The notes under the pieces were generated by a model. That model did not search any database, was not told the DNA's origin, and was given only the letters and a program-made list of their open reading frames with translations. Made by a program: the position numbers and the translations under genes. A stretch of 18,871 nt of DNA, taken from assembly GCA_013695405.1 (NCBI GenBank), contig JACDAO010000198.1:1-18871 (forward strand). The letters are read 5' to 3'. Of this stretch, positions 7,166-15,300 are shown piece after piece; position 1 is the first letter of the stretch; the number at the start of each line of letters is the position of its first letter. The stretch is from Acidobacteriota bacterium (GTDB lineage: Bacteria > Acidobacteriota > Vicinamibacteria > Vicinamibacterales > Vicinamibacteraceae).

Positions 7166-7552
7166 TGTCCACGCTCCTTTCGACGTTAACCTGTGTGCCG
7201 TTCCCATAAGCACGGCTCGTGCCACGAGTGACTGCCGCGTCGGGACGCCGTCCGTGCCTGCTCGGGCACGTGGGCCAGCGCCGACGGTATGCGCGGGGGT
7301 TGGAGGTCCCGGTTGCGCGCCCGCCAGTGACCAAGGTCAGGCGCGGGGCGGCGGCACGTGTGAGTCCCTCCAAGGCCTCAACAGCGCAAGCCGTACAGCA
7401 GAAACGGTTTGCCGCTCGCACAGGAGCAGCGAACATGAGGCCCGGCGACAATACAGCGAGTTAGACGCCGCGTCCCCGGGGATGGTTCTCCGCTGTACGA
7501 TCGTCGTCAGACGAGGGCAGCCCTGTCCTTCCGCGGGTGCAGTTGTAGCCGG
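7166..7552. other. 387-base intergenic region upstream of the dksA-like gene
   Basis: Both neighbours are on the minus strand, so this holds the dksA-like promoter and the 3' flank of the unknown gene. Visible structure: a 6-bp inverted repeat CTCGTG-C-CACGAG around 7218-7230 and a smaller stem GTGCC/GGCAC nearby. On the minus strand TGCTTATGG, about 40 bases upstream of the GTG, resembles an extended -10, but weakly. Open frames across the region have no recognisable protein features. No RNA gene or REP-like copy is seen. Confidence 0.5.
7174..7180 (-). promoter_or_regulatory. Shine-Dalgarno sequence fixing the dksA-like GTG start
   Basis: AAAGGAG on the minus strand (approximate coordinates) lies about eight bases before the GTG at 7165. 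It is one of the best ribosome sites in the window and decides between the GTG and the upstream ATG. Confidence 0.7.
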
Positions 7553-8128
7553 TTACTGCACACGCATGGAAGTCCCGCGCCGCGGCAGGACCATCCCGCG
7601 CTCGAGCAGCAGGCGTTCGGTGACCACATGACCGTTGCGCTCCCAGAACGCCAACGCGCGCACCAGGCCGGCCGGCGCCTGCATCGCGGCGCGCTGTCCG
7701 ACTTCTCCGAGGACATCGGCATAGAGCGCGAAACGTTCAGCCAGGTCGCTGAAGATAGGGCCGAGAACGGCAGACTCCTGCACCAGCGCCCCGTAGGCGA
7801 AGCCGCCGAGCGTGCGGTAGTACGTCGCCGTGCCGCCGCGCGGCGCGAAGAAGCCGCCGGCCAGCAGGGCCGCGTCGGCGACCTGGCGCAGGGCGCGGGA
7901 AGGATGAGGACACCGCTCGTCGAGCGCCGCCGCGAGCCGCAACGCCAGCGGCCGGGAATCGGACAGGGCCGCCGCAGGGCCATCGCTGTCGCTGCGCATC
8001 GCGTCGGACAGCAGGTGCACGACGTAGCAGGCGGTCGCCTCGGGGGCGGGCACGCCTTGCTGCGCCATCGCGCCTTCGACCTGTTCCTTGAAGAACTCCA
8101 CGAGCGATGCGTGGGCAATCACCGGCAT
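7553..8128 (-). CDS. Conserved-looking protein of unknown function
   Basis: I do not recognise this 191-residue protein securely. The ATG at 8128 has an excellent ribosome site (GAGGAGGT on the minus strand a few bases upstream), which argues that it is real. No signal peptide or long membrane segment is seen, and it is probably mostly helical and cytoplasmic. Notable blocks are SLVEFFKEQVEGAMAQQG near the start, ATACYVVHLLSDAM (31-44), a run RALRQVADAALLAGGFFA (78-95) and TYYRTLGGFAYGAL (102-115). The acidic N-terminal helix and aromatic/glycine motifs look family-conserved rather than random. It lies between the dksA-like gene and the divergent rpmB gene, with 387 bases separating it from dksA, so it is probably its own transcription unit. 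No function is assigned. Confidence 0.75.
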   Translation of the reverse strand: MPVIAHASLVEFFKEQVEGAMAQQGVPAPEATACYVVHLLSDAMRSDSDGPAAALSDSRPLALRLAAALDERCPHPSRALRQVADAALLAGGFFAPRGGTATYYRTLGGFAYGALVQESAVLGPIFSDLAERFALYADVLGEVGQRAAMQAPAGLVRALAFWERNGHVVTERLLLERGMVLPRRGTSMRVQ

Positions 8129-8432
8129 GACTGACCTCCTCGAGTGCTGGAACGGAGCGCCGGAGGCGCCCGGGTCACGACATACCGACTCGACAGCAAG
8201 TCGTGTTCCACTCGACTCTGGCCGCGGGGCGAGAGCTGGCGCGACGCAGGCTGCCGAGGCCCCTTTCATTTGCCGTTACCGGCAGGACGCGTTTGTCATC
8301 ACCCGGCCGCAGCGCCGCCGGTGCCGAGACACGCCGGCGCCTCGGCTACGCTGTGCTAGACTCGGGAGTTCGCGCGTCCGGCGGCCGTCATCCGACGCCC
8401 AACGCACCGAGGAGACGCGCCGTATCAGCCCC
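8129..8432. other. Divergent intergenic region between the unknown gene and rpmB
   Basis: These 304 bases separate two divergently transcribed genes and should carry both promoters. On the plus strand a TGCTAGACT extended -10 is visible at 8354-8362. The remainder is GC-rich without clear repeats, RNA genes or conserved open frames. Longer plus-strand frames entering rpmB from here have no family features. Confidence 0.5.
8354..8362 (+). promoter_or_regulatory. Candidate extended -10 promoter of rpmB
   Basis: TGCTAGACT matches the extended -10 form TGnTAnnnT. No -35 is visible at 17 bases, as expected for an extended -10 promoter. It would give a leader of about 64 bases before the ATG at 8433. 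Confidence 0.4.
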
Positions 8433-8624
8433 ATGGCCAATCGTTGTGAAGTCTGCGGTAAAGGTCCCACGTTCGGCAACAACATCAGCCACGCGCACAA
8501 TGTGTCGTCGCGGCGGTTCAACCCGAACCTGCAGTCGGTGCGTGCGCTGGTCAACGGCGCCGCCAGGCGCCTGAAGGTGTGCACCCGCTGCATCCGCTCG
8601 AACAAGGTCGTCAAAGCCGCCTGA
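8433..8624 (+). CDS. rpmB: 50S ribosomal protein bL28, zinc-binding type
   Basis: bL28 is a structural protein of the large ribosomal subunit. The 63-residue product matches the family throughout: MANRCEVCGKGPTFGNNISHAHN, then RRFNPNLQSVRA and a basic C-terminus ending in CTRCIRSNKVVKAA. It has two CxxC pairs (C5/C8 and C48/C51), marking the zinc-containing form. By family knowledge, many bacteria have a zinc-free form that replaces this one under zinc limitation. The start is set by homology. The nearest purine-rich stretch (GAGGAG, about 18-23 bases upstream) is too far for a normal ribosome site. The gene converges on rel. Confidence 0.95.
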   Translation: MANRCEVCGKGPTFGNNISHAHNVSSRRFNPNLQSVRALVNGAARRLKVCTRCIRSNKVVKAA

Positions 8625-8675
8625 AGTAGCGACCGGCTGACGGCGCACGGGCCAGACCCTGTCCGCCTCCGCCGA

Positions 8676-8696
8676 TGAACTTCTGAACTTCTGAAC
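8676..8696. repeat. Short tandem repeat, 8-bp unit
   Basis: TGAACTTC is repeated twice in tandem (8676-8683, 8684-8691) and followed by a partial TGAAC. It sits between the convergent rpmB and rel genes, just before the rel stop. Its role is unknown. Confidence 0.8.
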
Positions 8697-8698
8697 CG

Positions 8699-10879
8699 TT
8701 AGGACGCGCGTTCGGCCGCGCTGCTGGTGCGCTCGACGGTGAGCACGCCGGGCAACGCCTTGACCAAGCGGATCACCTTGTCCAGATGTTTGACGTCCTG
8801 GATTTCCAGCGTCATCTCGATGTAGCCCTGTTCCTGGTCGGTGGTGGCCTCCATGGTGCGGATGTTGGTGTTGATCGCCGACACCTGGCTGCTGATTGCC
8901 GCCAGCATGCCGCGGCGGTCCTCGACCTGGATGCTGAGGCGCACCGTGTACGGCGCGTGCGTGTCCTCGCCGGTGTCCCACTCGACCTCGATTCGGCGCT
9001 CCGGGTCGTACAACAGGTTGGTCACGTTGCGGCACGAGGCCGAGTGCACCGACACGCCCTTGCCGCGGGTGATGTAGCCGACGATCTTCTCGCCGCGAAT
9101 CGGGTTGCAGCACTTGGCGCGGAACACCAGCAGGTCGTCGGCGCCGCGGACCCGAATCTTGTCCTCGCCGCCGGCCCGCGGCCTCAGCACCTTGCGCACC
9201 GCCGCGACGAACGCCCCGTCGGGCGGCTTCTCCTGCAACTGCTCGTTCGGCACCAGCTTGCCGAGCAGCAGCCGGGCCGTCAGTTTCCCCCAGCCAACCG
9301 CCGCAAGCAGGTCGTCGGTCCGCTGTGATCCTGATTCGGACGACACCCGCTGCCAAGCCTCGGCCGGGATGTTCTTGGGGTTGACGTCGTAGCGCCGCGC
9401 TTCCTTCTCGAACAGCTTGCGCCCGAGCTCGACCGATCGGGTCTTCTCCTCGAGCTGGATGAAGTGCCGGATCTTGTTGCGTGCCCGCGAGGTGGTGACG
9501 AAGGTCAGCCAGTCGCGGCTCGGCTTGTGGCCGCTCTGGGTCAGGATCTCGACGATGTCGCCGTTCCTGAGCTGGTGGCGCAGCGGCACCATCTTGCCGT
9601 TGACGCGGCCGCCGACGCAGCGATGGCCGACGTCGGTGTGGACCGCGTAGGCGAAGTCGACCACCGAGGCGTCGCGCGGCAGTTCCTTGAGTTCGCCGCC
9701 GGGCGTAAAGCAGTAGATCTCCTCGGGATAGAGGTCGATCTTCAGGTTGGCGATGAACTCGTGCGGGTCGCGCACCTCCTGCTGCCATTCGAGCAGCTGC
9801 CGCAGCCACTTGAAGTATTGCTCGTCGCGTTGCGCCCCGATTCGCCCCTCCTTGTACTTCCAGTGCGCGGCGATGCCTTCCTCGGCGATCCGGTGCATTT
9901 CCTCGCTGCGGATCTGGATCTCGAACGGCAGGCCGCGGTCGCTGATCACCGAGGTGTGCAGCGACTGGTAGCCGTTGGGCCGCGGCATCGCGATGAAATC
10001 CTTGATCCGGTCCGGCACCGGCGACCAGGTCTGGTGGACGATCCCGAGCACCGCATAGCAGTCGCGCACCGAGGTGGTGATCACGCGCAGCGCCACCAGG
10101 TCGTACACCTGGTCGAGGTCGATGCGTTGCCGCTTCAGCTTGAGGTAGATGCTGTACAGGCGCTTGATGCGGCCGTCGATCAGCAGCACCGGCACCTGTG
10201 CCTCGGCCAGTTTGGCCAGCATGGTCTCGCGCAGCTCCTCGATCAGCCCCTGTGTCGCGCGGCGGCGCTGCTCGACCTTGTCGCGCAGGTCCTCGAACAC
10301 CTGCGGCTCGAGCGCCTTGAAGGCGAGCTCCTCGAGCTCGTTCTTGACCTTGCTCATCCCGAGCCGGTGGGCGATCGGGGCGTAGATGTCCAGCGTTTCC
10401 CGAGCGATCCGCTCGCGCTTGTCGTCGGGCACGTGGCCGAGGGTCCGCATGTTGTGCAGGCGGTCGGCGAGCTTGACCAGGATCACCCGGATGTCGTCGA
10501 CCATCGCCAGGAACATCCGGCGGAAGTTTTCGGCCTGTTGCGCCTCCTTGGAGGAGAACGGGAGACTGCTCAGCTTGGTGACCCCCTCGACGACGTGAGC
10601 CACTTCAGGGCCGAACAGCTCCCGCACCCTGTCCATGGTGGTGAGGGTGTCCTCGACGACGTCGTGCAGCAGACCGGCGGCCACCGCCACGACGTCCAGA
10701 CGCATGTCGGCCAGCAAATTGGCCACCTCGAGCGGGTGGATCAGATAGGGCTCACCGGAGTGGCGTAGCTGCCCCTTGTGTTCCCGGGCGGAGAACACGT
10801 AGGCCCGGCGCAGGAGCTCCAGGTCGGCTTCGGGGCTGTAGCTGCGGACCTTGTCGACCAGGTCCTCGAACCGAATCAT
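8699..10879 (-). CDS. rel: Bifunctional (p)ppGpp synthetase/hydrolase (Rel/SpoT)
   Basis: Rel makes (p)ppGpp from ATP and GTP/GDP on starved ribosomes and degrades it when nutrients return. The 726 residues contain the full long-RSH domain set. The HD hydrolase has H48, H72-D73, E76-D77 and D139, all intact. The synthetase has GRIKRLYSIYLK (236-247), YDLVALR (259-265), RIKD (291-294), PNGYQSLHT and FEIQIR. A TGS domain follows at about 385-447, then a helical domain, a zinc-binding domain with C590, C591, H612 and C616, and a C-terminal ACT domain (about 648-720). An intact HD site plus the RxKD form (not ExDD) indicates a bifunctional enzyme. The start gives MIRFEDLVDKV and lacks an obvious Shine-Dalgarno sequence. 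The DksA-like partner gene lies 1.5 kb away. Confidence 0.97.
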   Translation of the reverse strand: MIRFEDLVDKVRSYSPEADLELLRRAYVFSAREHKGQLRHSGEPYLIHPLEVANLLADMRLDVVAVAAGLLHDVVEDTLTTMDRVRELFGPEVAHVVEGVTKLSSLPFSSKEAQQAENFRRMFLAMVDDIRVILVKLADRLHNMRTLGHVPDDKRERIARETLDIYAPIAHRLGMSKVKNELEELAFKALEPQVFEDLRDKVEQRRRATQGLIEELRETMLAKLAEAQVPVLLIDGRIKRLYSIYLKLKRQRIDLDQVYDLVALRVITTSVRDCYAVLGIVHQTWSPVPDRIKDFIAMPRPNGYQSLHTSVISDRGLPFEIQIRSEEMHRIAEEGIAAHWKYKEGRIGAQRDEQYFKWLRQLLEWQQEVRDPHEFIANLKIDLYPEEIYCFTPGGELKELPRDASVVDFAYAVHTDVGHRCVGGRVNGKMVPLRHQLRNGDIVEILTQSGHKPSRDWLTFVTTSRARNKIRHFIQLEEKTRSVELGRKLFEKEARRYDVNPKNIPAEAWQRVSSESGSQRTDDLLAAVGWGKLTARLLLGKLVPNEQLQEKPPDGAFVAAVRKVLRPRAGGEDKIRVRGADDLLVFRAKCCNPIRGEKIVGYITRGKGVSVHSASCRNVTNLLYDPERRIEVEWDTGEDTHAPYTVRLSIQVEDRRGMLAAISSQVSAINTNIRTMEATTDQEQGYIEMTLEIQDVKHLDKVIRLVKALPGVLTVERTSSAAERAS

Positions 10880-10951
10880 GCGGGTCGGTGTCTAAACGTC
10901 GTTGTCAGGAAAAGAAAAAAGGTGCCATGATCATAGCCCACGCACCTCGTC

Positions 10952-10980
10952 TTGACCGTGGAACGAGCGCTCTTTATACT
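10952..10980 (+). promoter_or_regulatory. Sigma70-type promoter of the TPR lipoprotein gene
   Basis: TTGACC (10952-10957), a 17-base spacer and TATACT (10975-10980) form the best housekeeping promoter in the window, 10 of 12 consensus matches. Transcription would start near 10987, about 130 bases before the ATG at 11117. An A-rich tract (about 10911-10920) lies further upstream. Confidence 0.75.
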
Positions 10981-11009
10981 CGCGGTGTTTTGCGTCTGGA
11001 AATGACCCT

Positions 11010-11098
11010 GGCCGGCTGTTGTCGGCCGGCCCTCTTGCACGACGCACAAGGGCTGACCGGGTGACCCGTGTCCGCCGGGCCCCGCCACCGAGCGGGGC
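11010..11098 (+). promoter_or_regulatory. Structured 5' leader of the TPR lipoprotein mRNA
   Basis: Downstream of the predicted transcription start are consecutive potential hairpins. GGCCGGC (11010-11016) pairs with GCCGGCC (11025-11031). A bulged stem runs CCCTCTTG to CAAGGG (about 11031-11052). CGGG/CCCG forms a small stem at 11058-11068. GCCCCGC (11079-11085) pairs with GCGGGGC (11092-11098). The last ends 5 bases before the AGGAG ribosome site (11104-11108), close enough to affect translation. No known riboswitch class is recognised. Confidence 0.5.
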
Positions 11099-11116
11099 GC
11101 GCAAGGAGAAGCTGCC

Positions 11117-12115
11117 ATGTCGACGCGGTTGACCATTGTCCGGCTCATTGCCGTGGCCGGACTGAGCGTGTCGCTCACCGCCTGCGGCAAGCTGGGCGCC
11201 CAGAAGTCGTTCAAGGACGGCATCGCCGCCTTCCAGCAACAGAACTATCGGGAGGCGATCAAGGAACTGGATGACGCGGTCAAGTACGAGTTCGAGTACC
11301 GGCCATACGCCTACTTCTACCTGGCCAACTCGCACGACAACGCGTACAAGGCCACGCGGAAGGGCGACCCGGTCAACGACGGGCACCTGCCGGCGGCCGA
11401 GAAGTACTACCAGATGGCGCACAAGGAAATCGACCCGGCCTCGCGCGAGGGCCAGGGCGCGATCTTCAAGAAGCGGGCGCTCGAGTACATGGTGGGCCTG
11501 TACGGCCCTGACAAGCTGGATGCCCCGGAGAAGGCCGAAGAAGTCGGCAAGCAGATCGTGGCTCTCGATCCGAAGGACGTGAACAACTACTTCGGAATGG
11601 CCCAGCTGTACAAGAACGCCGGGCGCATGGAAGAGGCCGAGGAGATGCTGCTCCGTGCTAAGGAAGTCGCGCCCAACAGCGTGGACGTGCAGCTGCAGCT
11701 CGCCGGCTTCTACAACACGCAGGGCGACTTCGACAAGACCATGGAAGCGTTCGAGAGCCGCATCCAGCTCGAGCCGAACAACCCCGAGGCGTACCACACC
11801 GTGGCCGGCTACTTCGAGGAGAAGGTCCGCAAGGACTACACGCTGAAGCCCGCGACGAAGGTGGACTACATCAAGCGCGGGCTGGAGGCCGAAGACAAGG
11901 CGATGGGCATCAAGGGCGACTACGTCGAGGCCATGGTGATGAAGAACCTGCTGCTCCGCCAGCAGGCGCTGGTCGAGAAGAAGCCGGCCAAGCAGCAGGA
12001 ACTGCTCAAGGAGGCCGAAGCGCTGCGCGACAAGGCCATCGAGACCCGCAACCGCCTGCAGGGCGGGGCCGACGCTGCCGCTGCCAAGGGCGAGGGCGCC
12101 AAGAAGTCCAATTGA
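11117..12115 (+). CDS. TPR-repeat lipoprotein
   Basis: The 332-residue product begins with a short basic segment, a hydrophobic core and the lipobox LTAC, with Cys23 as the predicted lipidation site, so it should be exported and membrane-anchored by a diacylglyceryl group. After the cysteine come tetratricopeptide-like helical pairs: about 30-60 (SFKDGIAAFQQQNYREAIKELDDAVKY), about 155-188 (YFGMAQLYKNAGRMEEAEEMLLRAKEVAPNS) and about 189-222 (QLAGFYNTQGDFDKTMEAFESRIQLEPNN). The C-terminus is a Lys/Ala-rich charged tail. TPRs usually mediate protein-protein contacts, and the partner is unknown. It is preceded by a strong promoter, a structured leader and AGGAG, and followed by a perfect palindromic terminator, so it forms a single-gene unit, probably well expressed. 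lgt and lspA in this window encode enzymes that would process it. Confidence 0.85.
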   Translation: MSTRLTIVRLIAVAGLSVSLTACGKLGAQKSFKDGIAAFQQQNYREAIKELDDAVKYEFEYRPYAYFYLANSHDNAYKATRKGDPVNDGHLPAAEKYYQMAHKEIDPASREGQGAIFKKRALEYMVGLYGPDKLDAPEKAEEVGKQIVALDPKDVNNYFGMAQLYKNAGRMEEAEEMLLRAKEVAPNSVDVQLQLAGFYNTQGDFDKTMEAFESRIQLEPNNPEAYHTVAGYFEEKVRKDYTLKPATKVDYIKRGLEAEDKAMGIKGDYVEAMVMKNLLLRQQALVEKKPAKQQELLKEAEALRDKAIETRNRLQGGADAAAAKGEGAKKSN

Positions 12116-12154
12116 GACCAGCCCTCACCGGGCGCGTCCGAACCGTATCTCGAC

Positions 12155-12180
12155 AAGGGGCTGACGCGCGTCAGCCCCTT
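12155..12180 (+). terminator. Palindromic terminator after the TPR lipoprotein gene
   Basis: A 26-base perfect palindrome: the arm AAGGGGCTGACGC is followed immediately by its exact reverse complement. Extra Ts follow (CCCCTTT), giving a GC-rich stem with a short T run. It lies 40 bases after the stop codon and fits a Rho-independent terminator with a short U tract. Confidence 0.8.
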
Positions 12181-12211
12181 TGCCGTGCTGGAGCACTCCC
12201 CGACCGGGCAG

Positions 12212-12240
12212 TTTACGCCATCGAAATACGCCGCTGTTAG
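12212..12240 (+). promoter_or_regulatory. Weak candidate promoter of the TonB-dependent receptor gene
   Basis: TTTACG (12212-12217), a 17-base spacer and TGTTAG (12235-12240) match the consensus at 7 of 12 positions. It lies between the upstream terminator and the receptor start, where a promoter is expected. This is the best candidate seen, but weak. Confidence 0.25.
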
Positions 12241-12261
12241 CCTGTCGGCAGCTTTTGTCCA

Positions 12262-12276
12262 GTCCGATCATCGGAC
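12262..12276. repeat. Inverted repeat in the receptor leader
   Basis: GTCCGAT-C-ATCGGAC has perfect 7-bp arms around one base, followed by an overlapping GGACGTCC palindrome. It lies 63 bases before the receptor start and downstream of the candidate promoter. It could be an operator or hairpin; there is no direct evidence for either. Confidence 0.4.
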
Positions 12277-12338
12277 GTCCGCGCTGCGCGCCGTCAGGGC
12301 GTGGCAGTGCTTCCCCGCAGGATCAGTAGGAGACTTTC

Positions 12339-15300
12339 ATGGTGAGTGCGTTTCAGCGGCTGCGTGACATGCGATCGAATCGGCCTGCGCGTCCGCCCGC
12401 GGCCTGGTGGCGCGTGCCGGCAGTGGCGCTCGTGGCCCTGCTGGCCGTGACCGCGCCGGCGCGCGAGGTGCTCGCGCAGGGTGTGACGACCGGGTCGATG
12501 AACGGCGTCGTGACCAATGCCACGCAGCAACCGGTGGCGGGCGCCAGCGTGATCGCCATCCACACGCCGTCCGGCACCAACTACGAGACGACGACGCGGG
12601 AGGATGGTCAGTTCACGTTCCCGAACATGCGCGTCGGTGGCCCGTACATGGTCACGGTGACGTACGTCGGTGGTGCCAGCGCCTTCGAGCCGGTGACTCG
12701 CGAGGACGTCACGGTGAACCTTGGCGTCGCCACCGACCTCGCCCTCACGGTGCGCGGCATCGCCGTCGAGGAGAGCGTCACGGTGACCGCATCGACCGAC
12801 GCTGTCTTCAGCTCGACCCGCACCGGCGCCGCCACCACCGTGTCGCGCGACCAGATCCAGCAACTGCCCAATGTCAGCAACCGCCTCGAGAACTTCACCC
12901 GCCTCACGCCGCAGGCCAGCGGGTCGTCCTTTGTCGGCCAGGACAATCGCCTGAACAACATCACGGTGGACGGGTCGTACTTCAACAACTCCTTCGGCCT
13001 GGCCGGCGCCCCCGGCGACCGCACCGGCGTGGCCCCGATCTCGCCGCAGGCGGTCGAGCAGATCCAGGTCAACGTGGCGCCCTTCGACGTGCGCCAGGGC
13101 AACTTCGTCGGCGCCGGCATCAACACCATCACGCGCAGCGGCGGCAACGCGTTCCACGGCTCGCTGTATCGCCAGTTCCGCGACGACAGCATGGTCGGCA
13201 CGCAGGCCGGCAGCAACGTCGTCAACGTCGGCACCTTCGAGTTCGCCAACACCGGCGGCTGGGTCTCCGGCCCGATCTGGAGGAACAAGGCCTTCTTCTT
13301 CTTCAACGTCGAGGACGAGAGCCTGACCGAGCCGGGCACCACCTTCCGCGCCAACACCGGCGGCGAGGCGGCCGTCGGTGGCGTCACCCGCGTGCTCGCC
13401 TCCGACCTGAACAACCTGAGCAGCTTCCTCTCGAGCAACTTCGCCTACCAGACCGGCGGCTTCCAGGCCTACGACCACGAAGTGCCGGCACGACGCTATC
13501 TCGTCAAGGGCGACTACAACCTGAACGCGAGCAACAAGATCACGTTCCGGTACACGCACCTCGACTCGATCAGTGACGTTCTGGCGAGCAACTCCTCGTC
13601 GCTCGGCTTCGGGAACCGCCGCGGCAGCACGCAGGCGCTGAACTTCCAGAACACCAACTACCAGCAGCTCGAGGAAATCCGATCGGGCATCGGCGAGTGG
13701 AACGCGACGTTAGGCAACTCGATGGCCAACTCGCTGATCGTCGGGTATACGAAGCAGAACGAGGACCGCGCGATCCGCGGCACGGGCGCGCTCTTCCCGC
13801 TGGTCGACATCCTCGACGCGGGCACCACGTACACGTCGTTCGGCTTCGAGCCGTTCTCGCCGCGGAACCAGCTGAAGTACGACACGTTCCAGGTCCAGAA
13901 CAACTTCACCAGGTTCGCCAACAAGCACACGCTGACGTTCGGCGGGACGGCGGAGCGGTACAAGTCGACCAACGTGTTCTTCCCGGGCTCGCAGAGCGCG
14001 TATGTGTACAACTCGCTGGCCGACTTCTACACAGACAGCAACGACTTCCTCACCAACCCGAATCGCACCATCTCGCCGGTCAACCTGCGCCGCTTCCAGG
14101 TGCGCTGGAGCAACATCCCGGGCCAGAACGAGCCGGCGCAGCCGCTCGAGGTGCTGTACGGCGGCGCCTACGCGCAGGACGAATGGGCGGTGCGCGACAA
14201 CCTCAAGATCACGGCCGGCATCCGCCTCGATGTGCCGAACTTCGGCGCCACCGGCTTCGCCAACGCCAATGCCGACGCGCTCACATTCCGCAACGAGGAC
14301 GGATCGCCGGTGCAGTACGCCACCGACAAGCTGCCCGATCCGAACATCCTCTGGTCGCCGCGGGCGGGTTTTAACTGGGCGGTCGACGAGAACCGCAGCA
14401 CGCAGGTGCGGGGCGGTACCGGAGTGTTCACGGGTCGTCCCGCTTACGTGTGGATCTCGAACCAGATTGGCAACACGGGCGTGCTGACGGGTTTCGAGCA
14501 GCTCGACAACACGACGGCGCGGCCGTTCAACCCCAATCCTGACGCCTACAAGCCGGCCAACGTGACTGGCGCTCCGGCCTCGGCCTACGAGTTGGCGCTC
14601 ACCGACCCCGACTTCAGGTTCCCGCAGCTGTGGCGCACCAACCTCGCGGTGGACCAGCGCCTGCCGTTCGGCCTGACCGGCACGGCCGAGTACATCTACA
14701 ACCGCGACGTCAACGGCGTGTACTACACCAACGCCAACCTCCCGGCGGCGCAGACGACCTTCGCCGGCGCCGACGCCCGCGAGCGCTGGACCAGCAACCG
14801 CATCCACGCCAACGTGTCCAACGCCGTGGTGCTCAAGAACCAGAATGTCGGCCGCTCCTGGAACCTCGCCGGCACGCTCGCGAAGAACTTCACCGGCGGC
14901 TTCCTCAAGGGTGCCTACAGCTACGGCGAGGCCAGGAACACGGTCGACCCGGGCTCGATCGCGTTTGGGTCCTGGAACAACAACCAGCACGCCGGCGACC
15001 CCAACAACCCGGGTCTCGGCTACGCGGTCGGCTCGCCCGGCCACCGCGTCTTCCTGGCAGGCGCCTACACCAGGGAGTACTTCTCCTTTGGCGGCACGTC
15101 GGTGTCGTTCTTCTGGGAGTCGCGCACCATCGGCAGCACGTCGTACACGTTTGCCGGCGACCTCAACGGCGATGGCGGCACGAGCAACGACCTGATCTAC
15201 GTGCCACGCGACGCCTCGGAGATGAACTTCCAGACCTACAGTGCGTCCGGACGCACCTTCACCGCCGCCGAACAGGCCGCCGCGTGGGAGACCTACGTGT

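Noticed and set aside
6858..7451. Minus-strand 197-codon frame overlapping the dksA-like gene and its upstream region
   Set aside because: It overlaps the dksA-like coding sequence in another frame, with arginine/proline-rich content and no ribosome site.
7219..7464. Small plus-strand frame in the dksA-like upstream gap
   Set aside because: 81 codons with no family features or ribosome site; likely chance in GC-rich DNA.
8629..8660. GTAG at 8629 as a fifth REP-like copy
   Set aside because: The following bases do not form the 8-bp inverted repeat with a 4-nt loop; only the tetranucleotide matches.
10880..11116. Known riboswitch or tRNA in the rel/TPR-lipoprotein gap
   Set aside because: Hairpins are present, but none matches the conserved cores of riboswitches or a tRNA cloverleaf that I can recognise by eye.
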